Positions 1-5,471 of a DNA stretch of 24,933 bases are shown in pieces. Source of the stretch: Armatimonadota bacterium. GTDB lineage: Bacteria > Armatimonadota > UBA10988 > DTZQ01. Made by a program: the position numbers and the translations under genes. Position 1 is the first letter of the stretch. Each line of letters starts with the position of its first letter. The notes beneath the pieces are model-generated. The model did not search any database. It saw only the letters and a program-made list of their open reading frames with translations, and was not told the DNA's origin. The stretch spans positions 1 through 24,933 of the forward strand of contig DTZQ01000522.1 of assembly GCA_012961305.1 (NCBI GenBank). The letters are read 5' to 3'.

Positions 1-211
1 CTCAGTCCGGCACGGCTGAGGTACAACCTCCGCGATGCCGGCTCCCTTCTAACGGCAGGAGACCCGACCTAACCTACTGCAGGGACTCACTTATCTACCA
101 AGCCTGGAATGCCCCCCAAAGACCCGAAGGGAAACAGGGCAATTAGGCAAAGGACTGAAGACTGAGTCATGAATACTGCGTCCCTGCGCCCTCAGTCCTG
201 GTGAAGATTGC
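1..211. other. Non-coding start of window with hairpins
   Basis: No convincing gene lies here. At 7-41 a hairpin can form from CCGGCA (7-12) and TGCCGG (36-41), with an inner GAGGT/ACCTC stem. No tRNA or rRNA signature was seen. The right part runs into the nested inverted repeat listed separately. The open frames in this stretch are short, overlap on both strands and lack ribosome sites, so I treat the stretch as intergenic. Confidence 0.5.
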
Positions 212-216
212 CTAAT
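142..216. repeat. Nested inverted repeat
   Basis: Outer arms ATTAGGCAA (142-150) and TTGCCTAAT (208-216) match perfectly. Directly inside the left arm, AGGACTGA (151-158) pairs perfectly with TCAGTCCT (192-199). The structure covers the stop codon of the possible small minus-strand ORF at 212-370, so it could act at the 3' end of that transcript. There is no T-run after it, so it is not a classical intrinsic terminator. Confidence 0.55.
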
Positions 217-370
217 GGCCCAAAGTCTCCTCTGCGGCTGGGGGGTAGGTCCCTGGTTCAGCCGGCGGCTCAGGGGTGATTTTCCGTCCGGGCTTGGCAC
301 CGACCTTCCACCCTCGTCGGCTCGCTGGGGCCTGCTCCCGAACGTACTCCTCCCCGTCTTCGCCTTTCAC
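212..370 (-). CDS. Possible small hydrophilic protein (52 aa)
   Basis: A GTG codon at 370 opens a 52-residue frame beginning VKGEDGEEYVREQ and ending EETLGH. It is charged at the N-terminus and proline-rich at the C-terminus, with no signal peptide or membrane segment. AGGA lies about 9 nt upstream of the GTG. A consensus promoter on the same strand at 426-454 would start RNA near position 419, about 50 nt before this start, which is the main reason to take the frame seriously. The same frame is open further upstream, but that part would precede the transcription start. I do not recognise a family. It could be fortuitous, with the promoter instead serving a non-coding RNA. Confidence 0.3.
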   Translation of the reverse strand: MKGEDGEEYVREQAPASRRGWKVGAKPGRKITPEPPAEPGTYPPAAEETLGH

Positions 371-425
371 CGGTATTTTCCTCAGATTTTCCGCTGGGGG
401 CCAAACAATCGGCTTTACATCCCCC

Positions 426-454
426 AGTATACTACACATTCCCTCATCTGTCAA
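426..454 (-). promoter_or_regulatory. Sigma70-type promoter
   Basis: On the minus strand, TTGACA (454-449) and TATACT (431-426) are separated by exactly 17 bp. This gives 6/6 and 5/6 matches to consensus. Transcription would begin near 419 and run toward position 1 through the possible small ORF at 212-370. Confidence 0.6.
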
Positions 455-535
455 GTAGGAGTAAAAAACGTTTCGCGAATCAAGTTTAACCCCTCCTCCC
501 GGCTGACGGACTCGAGAGCAAAGCAAGGATGTGAA

Positions 536-593
536 GGGAAATCCGGCGCCCCTGTCAAGGTCAAATCCCTATGGTTCCAGGGCAGGATTTCCC
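536..593. repeat. Strong hairpin, possible 3' end structure
   Basis: GGGAAATCC (536-544) and GGATTTCCC (585-593) are perfect 9-bp arms. Inside them, GCCCCTG (548-554) pairs with CAGGGC (578-583) with one bulged base. The structure lies about 50 nt beyond the stop codon of the minus-strand amidohydrolase. It may stabilise or end that transcript, although no U-tract follows on either strand. Confidence 0.45.
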
Positions 594-641
594 CATCTCG
601 CCCCGTGGGAGCCTGGCGCGAGCAACTAACGTGCCCCAATC

Positions 642-2162
642 TCAAGGAGCCGCCCACCACTCCTGCCCCGCTATCCACACGCTTTCCACCGACAGCTCCG
701 GCAGGCGTTCCGGCGGCACCTGACGGGGGTCAGCGGCCAATACGACGAAATCCGCCACGTACCCGGGCCCCAGTCGCCCGCGCCATTCTTCCGCTCCTTC
801 CGCTTCTGCCCCGCCCACCGTGAACAGGCGCAGGGCTTCCTCCACCGTTAAGTTCTCCTCTGGCATTTGCCCATCCCGGGTGACGGCCCGGGAAATGCCC
901 TCCAGCGGACTCAGCCGTTCTACTGGACAGTCTGAACCCCCGGCCAACCGAACCCCCTGCTGTAACAGCGTTTTCAACGGATAAGCCCACCGAAACCGGA
1001 CGGGGCCCACCCGCTGCCGGGTCCAAAAATCGGATTTAATGAACTGGGGCTGTACCACAAGCAGGAGGTTGGCCTCGGCCAGGCGGTTAACGAGTTCCTC
1101 GCTGAGCAAAGAGGCGTGCTCCAAGCGCAGGGGAAAGGGACCTGCCGGGGCCTCCAGGGCCCTCAGGGCTTCGATAGCCACCCGGTTGGCCCGGTCTCCG
1201 ATGGCATGAACGGCCACACTGAACCCGGCCGCGGCGGCTTCGCGGGCCAGAGCGCGCAGTTCTTCCAGGTCGTGGAGCAGTTGGCCGCGCTCGCCGGGAG
1301 CATCGCTGTAGTCCTCCTCCAGGGCCGCCGTGCGCGCGCCCAGAGAGCCGTCGGCGAACACCTTAAGCGGCCCCAAGCGCACAAACTCATCTCCGAAACC
1401 CGCCGTAAGGCCCAGTTTTTGCAGGGCCTCGAGCCAGCCGAAAGGCAGCAAAAGCAGCGTGCGCAGGGGCCATTCTCCGGCGGCCCGCAGGCTCAGCACC
1501 GTTCGCACCTGCACCGCTGAATCCACCAGCACGTGCGCCGCGGTAAGGCCCGCCGCCAACGCTTCCTGTACCGCCCGCCGGGCCCCTTCTTGGGCTTCCT
1601 CCAAAGTCGGCGGCGGCACCGCAGCCCACAGGGGAGCGGTCTGACCTTCCCTCAGCAGGCCATCCTCCGAGTCCACCCCGGCCAACTCCAAGGCCCGGCT
1701 GTTGGCCACGCAGGCATGGCCGCAAATGCGGGTGAGCAGTACCGGCGTGCTGGGGAAAGCCCGGTCCAGGTCCGTCCGGGTGGGAAACCGCCGCTCCCGC
1801 AGGCGTTCTTGGTCAAAACCCCGACCCAGCAGCCAGACGCCGCCCGCCAGGCGACCCTCCCTTTGGTGCTGCCGCAAGTGGTCCAGCAACTCCTCCAGCG
1901 AAGTGCAACCGGTCAAATCGGCCTGGCGCATTAGGGACAGCCCGTAGGCCACTAAGTGGACGTGGGCGTCGGTGAAGCCGGGCAGGATGGTTCGGCCTCC
2001 CAGGTCGTAGCACTTGGTCTGCGGGCCGGCCAAAGATAGAACCTTCCGGTTGGAACCCACGGCCATTACCCGTCCCCCGCGAAGGGCCAGAGCCTCTGCC
2101 TGCGCCGGACAGTCGGCCATCGTCAGCACCCGGGCGTGGTAGAACACCGTGTCAGGTTGCAT
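642..2162 (-). CDS. YtcJ-type amidohydrolase
   Basis: This 506-aa protein belongs to the metal-dependent amidohydrolase superfamily, in the YtcJ/AepA-like group (COG1574). Such enzymes hydrolyse C-N bonds of amides or cyclic ureides; the substrate cannot be read from sequence. The N-terminal beta part carries a conserved LPGFTDAHVHL with metal ligands H67 and H69. Further signatures are VHAIGDRAN near residue 318, LEHASLL near 347 and GGSDCPVERLSP near 407, in the family order and at the usual length of about 500-550 aa. No signal peptide is seen, so it is probably cytoplasmic. A GTG five codons upstream is possible, but the GGGAGGA ribosome site lies between it and the ATG at 2162, so the ATG is preferred. 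A 6-bp hairpin (2191-2208) sits in its leader. It appears to be a single gene. Confidence 0.88.
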   Translation of the reverse strand: MQPDTVFYHARVLTMADCPAQAEALALRGGRVMAVGSNRKVLSLAGPQTKCYDLGGRTILPGFTDAHVHLVAYGLSLMRQADLTGCTSLEELLDHLRQHQREGRLAGGVWLLGRGFDQERLRERRFPTRTDLDRAFPSTPVLLTRICGHACVANSRALELAGVDSEDGLLREGQTAPLWAAVPPPTLEEAQEGARRAVQEALAAGLTAAHVLVDSAVQVRTVLSLRAAGEWPLRTLLLLPFGWLEALQKLGLTAGFGDEFVRLGPLKVFADGSLGARTAALEEDYSDAPGERGQLLHDLEELRALAREAAAAGFSVAVHAIGDRANRVAIEALRALEAPAGPFPLRLEHASLLSEELVNRLAEANLLLVVQPQFIKSDFWTRQRVGPVRFRWAYPLKTLLQQGVRLAGGSDCPVERLSPLEGISRAVTRDGQMPEENLTVEEALRLFTVGGAEAEGAEEWRGRLGPGYVADFVVLAADPRQVPPERLPELSVESVWIAGQEWWAAP

Positions 2163-2278
2163 GGGTTTTCCTCCCACCTTCGGCCCGGGGACCGAGGTAA
2201 CACTCGGTTCAGAATTCTTTGACCCGAACTTTACCTTTCCCTCAGGCTGCTGTAACCTCCAGCGGTTATAATTAAGAC

Positions 2279-2340
2279 ATCAACACGGGGGCGTGTTGGT
2301 TGAAGGGCACCGGATTGGGCAGCGGTGCCCTTCATATTTT
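2279..2340 (+). ncRNA. Candidate short intergenic RNA
   Basis: A perfect TATAAT lies at 2267-2272 on the plus strand, with no recognisable -35 box. A transcript from about 2279 would hold two hairpins: CAACACG/CGTGTTG (2281-2298, GGGG loop) and a 10-bp stem (2302-2333) followed by ATATTTT. Both flanking genes are on the minus strand, so nothing else explains a plus-strand terminator here. The call rests only on structure and is weak because the -35 box is missing. Confidence 0.22.
2302..2340 (+). terminator. Intrinsic terminator-like hairpin
   Basis: GAAGGGCACC (2302-2311) and GGTGCCCTTC (2324-2333) form a perfect 10-bp stem with a 12-nt loop, followed on the plus strand by ATATTTT. On the minus strand the hairpin is not followed by a U-tract. 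It might still block or stabilise the end of the oxidoreductase mRNA that stops at 2350. Confidence 0.5.
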
Positions 2341-2349
2341 GGCCAGCGT

Positions 2350-3429
2350 TCAGCGCTCAGTCCTCCGTTTACGTTGGGACCTCTGCTTGCGGACCTCGGC
2401 TATGGTTACCTCGCGCCCCAAACGGGCTGACCGGTAGGCCGCATCCATGATTTCCATTACCGTGAGGCCCTCCTCGCCGGGCGTTTTGGGCTGGCCGTCG
2501 GTCAAACAGGCAGTTACAAAGTCGGCAATCAAGGACTCGCCCCGTTCCTGCCGCTCCGGCACCTGGGGAACGATTTCCACCTGGAGCCCTTCCTGTTCCG
2601 TGTACACCCGCAGGGGGGTCAAACGCAGGCCGGCCTTGGTGCCAAACAGTCGCACGCCATCGCCGCCGTCCATATTGGCCGCCCAGGCGGTCTCGAAGGT
2701 GGCCGTCAGTCCTTCCTCGAAGCGCACAAACAGCGCCGCGTGCTCCTCTACATCGTAGGGCGTTTCTAACTCTACGGGTTCGCCTACCCCCCGGAAAGTC
2801 ATGGCACTTACTGCGACCGGGCGGGGATGGGCCAGCAGGTAGAGGATGAGGTCCAGGTCGTAGCAGCCAATGTCGGCCAGCGCCCCACCCCCGGCCTTGG
2901 CCGCTTCTAAGAACCATTGGGAACTGAGCAAAATGTCCAATCCCGGCCGTCCCCGCCGTCGGAACCGACTGACCCGGGCGTAGTACACCCGGCCCAATGC
3001 ACCGGAGGCGACGTACCGCCGGGCCGCCTCGACGGCGGGGCTGAACCGCGACCGGGCATGACAAATGCCCAGTTTCACGCCGGCCTTCTGGCAGGCGGCG
3101 ACCATTTCCCGCGCCTCGCGAGCGTTCAGGGCCATGGGCTTCTCACAGAGCACATGCTTGCCCGCGGCCGCCGCGTCGCAGGTGAGGGAAGCGTGGGCGA
3201 ACGGAGGAGTGCACACACTCACCGCCGCGATTTCCTCAAGGGCCAATAGTTCCCGATGGTCAGTTACCGCCGTTTTGAGGTCGTACTTCGCCACCGCCTC
3301 CCGGAGTGCCGTCTCGTCCACATCGGCAATGGCGACCACTTCCGCCTGCGGACAGGCCAAGTAACTCTCCACATGCCGCTTGCCAATGGCCCCCACGCCG
3401 ATGACTCCGACCTTCAAGGTTCCTTTCAT
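2350..3429 (-). CDS. Gfo/Idh/MocA family oxidoreductase
   Basis: This 359-aa NAD(P)-dependent oxidoreductase is of the glucose-fructose oxidoreductase/inositol dehydrogenase type. These act on sugars, inositols or sugar nucleotides; the substrate is unknown here. The Rossmann glycine motif GVGAIG is at residues 11-16, the family EKP motif (CEKPMAL) at 95-101, and the catalytic-region motif GGGALADIGCYDLD at 180-193, with Tyr at 190 where many homologues have His. No signal peptide is seen, so it is cytoplasmic. The C-terminus is very basic (KQRSQRKRRTER). The ATG at 3429 is fixed by AGGAGG seven bases upstream. It is expressed from the minus-strand promoter at 3561-3589 through a roughly 125-nt leader rich in inverted repeats. 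Glycan genes nearby suggest a sugar substrate. Confidence 0.9.
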   Translation of the reverse strand: MKGTLKVGVIGVGAIGKRHVESYLACPQAEVVAIADVDETALREAVAKYDLKTAVTDHRELLALEEIAAVSVCTPPFAHASLTCDAAAAGKHVLCEKPMALNAREAREMVAACQKAGVKLGICHARSRFSPAVEAARRYVASGALGRVYYARVSRFRRRGRPGLDILLSSQWFLEAAKAGGGALADIGCYDLDLILYLLAHPRPVAVSAMTFRGVGEPVELETPYDVEEHAALFVRFEEGLTATFETAWAANMDGGDGVRLFGTKAGLRLTPLRVYTEQEGLQVEIVPQVPERQERGESLIADFVTACLTDGQPKTPGEEGLTVMEIMDAAYRSARLGREVTIAEVRKQRSQRKRRTER

Positions 3430-3554
3430 GGTCTCCTCCTGTACGGAGAAAATGCCTAAGCGTAAACGCTCAGGCTGAGCGGAGCAAAGGAGGGCATCTT
3501 CAGCACCCTTAGGCTGCTCAGCCTGGGGCTTGAGCCTCAGGCGGCCAGGCTGCC
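3430..3554 (-). promoter_or_regulatory. Structured leader of the oxidoreductase mRNA
   Basis: The leader between the predicted transcription start (about 3554) and the ATG holds three inverted repeats. They are CGCTCAG/CTGAGCG around a single base (3467-3481), AGGCTG/CAGCCT (3511-3524), and GCCTGGGGC/GCCTCAGGC with one mismatch and a 4-nt loop (3521-3542). The second and third share bases at 3521-3524 and so cannot form fully together. The 3467-3481 palindrome could also be a protein-binding site. No known riboswitch class was recognised. Confidence 0.35.
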
Positions 3555-3560
3555 CTATTA

Positions 3561-3589
3561 TCTATAACCTACCTGGGGGCAATTGTCAA
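3561..3589 (-). promoter_or_regulatory. Sigma70-type promoter, divergent pair (left)
   Basis: On the minus strand, TTGACA (3589-3584) is followed after exactly 17 bp by TATAGA (3566-3561). It would drive the Gfo/Idh/MocA oxidoreductase. Its -35 box lies only 15 bp from the -35 box of the plus-strand promoter, so the two probably share regulatory proteins or compete. Confidence 0.62.
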
Positions 3590-3604
3590 CTTCCCAGTGC
3601 CCCG

Positions 3605-3633
3605 TTGACAAAATTGAGCCCAACGGCTATACT
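3605..3633 (+). promoter_or_regulatory. Sigma70-type promoter, divergent pair (right)
   Basis: TTGACA (3605-3610), a 17-bp spacer and TATACT (3628-3633) form a near-perfect promoter. Transcription would start near 3640 and read through the leader into lnt and the following secreted hydrolase gene. Confidence 0.68.
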
Positions 3634-3639
3634 GTATAG

Positions 3640-3973
3640 GGTGTGAAGCCCAAAGTGTGAGGGGTGGTGCCCTCACACTCCAGAAGCCGCGGTGCTGGCC
3701 AAGGGGCACGTGCGGTTGGTGCGGCTCCTCACTCGTTTCGGCTACGGGCTTGCGTCTTTCGACCTGCACCGGCCTGAGGATTGGAAAACGGCGGGTCGGG
3801 GAGGACATTTGGCAGGGGCCAGCGTCGTGAACGGTGGTTCTACAGCCGCTTGGAAGCCACCGCCCAGGAGCGAGCGGGGGGAAGCCCTCTTGCAGTTTAG
3901 CGGCGAATTTGCCGATGCCGGGGGGTCATCTGACGGCTCGCTCAGCGGTTCTGGCGGGAGAAGGGAGTGGACT
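3640..3973 (+). other. Long leader upstream of lnt
   Basis: About 330 nt separate the predicted transcription start from the preferred lnt start. Near its 5' end, AGTGTGAGGG (3654-3663) and CCCTCACACT (3670-3679) form a perfect 10-bp stem with a 6-nt loop and no U-tract. The lnt reading frame stays open back to 3692, giving 94 extra codons. The encoded residues are hydrophilic and unlike the membrane-spanning N-terminus of Lnt, so I read this stretch as untranslated. Confidence 0.45.
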
Positions 3974-5467
3974 GTGGCCTACTCTCACGCTTCGGCAAAG
4001 GCGAAGGGGGTTCTTCTGTCGAGGTGGGTGGGGCCGGCTCTGACGGGACTGCTGCTGGCCCTGTGCTTTCCTCCCTACCACCTCTGGCCGCTGGTGTTCG
4101 TGGCTTTAGGGCCGCTGTTGGCCAGCCTGTGCACCGGGGGCGGGTTCGGACGGGGCTACCTGATGGGCCTGGTCTTCTTGGGCCTGCTCATCTCCTGGAT
4201 GCGCTACTTGACCCCCTTCGGGGAACAGGCCTACGCCGGACTGGTACTCTATCGGGCGCTGTTCTATGGCCTTTTTGGGGCCCTTTTTGCCGCCGTGCGC
4301 ACCCGGCGGGGAGTCACGGCTGCCCTGCTCACGGCCCCTTTCCTGTGGGCGGGGGTGGAGTATGTGTCCTCCCTGGGCCCGTTGGGCTTCCCCTGGGGGC
4401 TAATGGGACAACCTCTCTGGGGCCTGCCGCCGCTGATTCAAATTGCCGAGGTGGGCAGCACCTACATTTTGGCCGTGCTGCTGGTGGGAGTGAACGCGGC
4501 TTTTGTGGCCCTGGGGTTCAACCTGAGGGTGGGGCCGCCTTATGTGGTAGGGGCTCTGCTGCTGCTGAGTGCGGATTTGGCCTACGGAGCGTGGCGGCTC
4601 ACCGTGCCCTTGCCTGAGGGGCCCCGGGTGTGGGTGGCCCTGGTGCAGGGCAATGTTCCCCAGGAGGTAAAAGTCACGGCGGAAGGCGTGATGCAAATGT
4701 GGGCCCAACACCGTCGCCTCACCCTGCGGAGAGTACGGGGAAGGGCCCAAGTTGTAGTGTGGCCGGAGACGGCCCTGCCCACTTATTTGCCCTGGTCACT
4801 GACCCTGCGGGAGGGGGTATCCGCTTTGGCGAGGGTGATGGACGCTGCCCTTCTCATCGGCAGTGTTGATGTGGAGGACGAGCGTACCATCTACAACTCT
4901 GCCTTCGTGGTGGAACCCAACGGACGGTTCGGCGACGTGTACCACAAAGTGCACCTGGTCGTCTTCGGCGAGTACACGCCCTTTAAGGAGCAACTGCCCT
5001 TCATGCGCATATTCTCCGTGCGGGACCCGGATTACACGGCGGGAAGGGTCTACGGGCCGGTGCGCACCCCCGGGGGAGCGGTAGGCACGCCGATATGCTA
5101 CGAATCCACCTTCCCTCAGATTGCCCGCCAGTTCGTCCGCCGGGGCGCGGAATGGCTATGCGTTATCACCAACGACGCCTGGTTTGACGGCACCGGAGAG
5201 ACCTTGCAGCACGCCTCTTTGTCCGTTTTCCGAGCCATTGAGACCCGCCGCTGGGTGGCCCGCTGTGCCAATACCGGGCTGACTGGGTTCATTTCGCCCC
5301 AGGGATTCCTCACCGCCACGGTGCCTTTGCAAACTGAGGCGGTGGCGGAGCATGAAATCACTCGCCAGCGGACGGAGACGTTCTACGTGCGCTACGGGGA
5401 CGTATTTGCCTGGCTCTGTTTGGCAGTGAGCGCGGGAGCCCTGGGGAAACACCGCACCAGGAGGTAA
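3974..5467 (+). CDS. lnt: Apolipoprotein N-acyltransferase Lnt
   Basis: This integral membrane enzyme transfers an acyl chain from phospholipid to the N-terminal cysteine of apolipoproteins, the last step of lipoprotein maturation. The N-terminal half has several hydrophobic membrane segments. The second half is a nitrilase-fold domain with the Glu-Lys-Cys triad visible as VVWPETALP (E265), YHKVHLVVFGEYTPF (K325) and TPICYESTF (C375), followed by the conserved NDAWF and a C-terminal membrane segment. The GTG at 3974 is preferred because GGGAG lies 7 nt upstream and it gives 497 aa, the family norm; an in-frame start at 3692 would add 94 residues unlike Lnt. It is expressed from the promoter at 3605-3633. 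The next gene starts 4 bp after its stop, with its AGGAGG inside the end of lnt, so the two are an operon. Confidence 0.92.
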   Translation: MAYSHASAKAKGVLLSRWVGPALTGLLLALCFPPYHLWPLVFVALGPLLASLCTGGGFGRGYLMGLVFLGLLISWMRYLTPFGEQAYAGLVLYRALFYGLFGALFAAVRTRRGVTAALLTAPFLWAGVEYVSSLGPLGFPWGLMGQPLWGLPPLIQIAEVGSTYILAVLLVGVNAAFVALGFNLRVGPPYVVGALLLLSADLAYGAWRLTVPLPEGPRVWVALVQGNVPQEVKVTAEGVMQMWAQHRRLTLRRVRGRAQVVVWPETALPTYLPWSLTLREGVSALARVMDAALLIGSVDVEDERTIYNSAFVVEPNGRFGDVYHKVHLVVFGEYTPFKEQLPFMRIFSVRDPDYTAGRVYGPVRTPGGAVGTPICYESTFPQIARQFVRRGAEWLCVITNDAWFDGTGETLQHASLSVFRAIETRRWVARCANTGLTGFISPQGFLTATVPLQTEAVAEHEITRQRTETFYVRYGDVFAWLCLAVSAGALGKHRTRR

Positions 5468-5471
5468 GAAC

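Noticed and set aside
215..823. Plus-strand open frame of 202 codons across the left intergenic region
   Set aside because: It overlaps the end of the amidohydrolase gene on the other strand, has no ribosome site and reads as proline- and arginine-rich high-GC noise.
3692..3973. 94-codon N-terminal extension of Lnt
   Set aside because: The residues are hydrophilic and unlike the membrane N-terminus of Lnt; GTG at 3974 has a good ribosome site and gives the family length.
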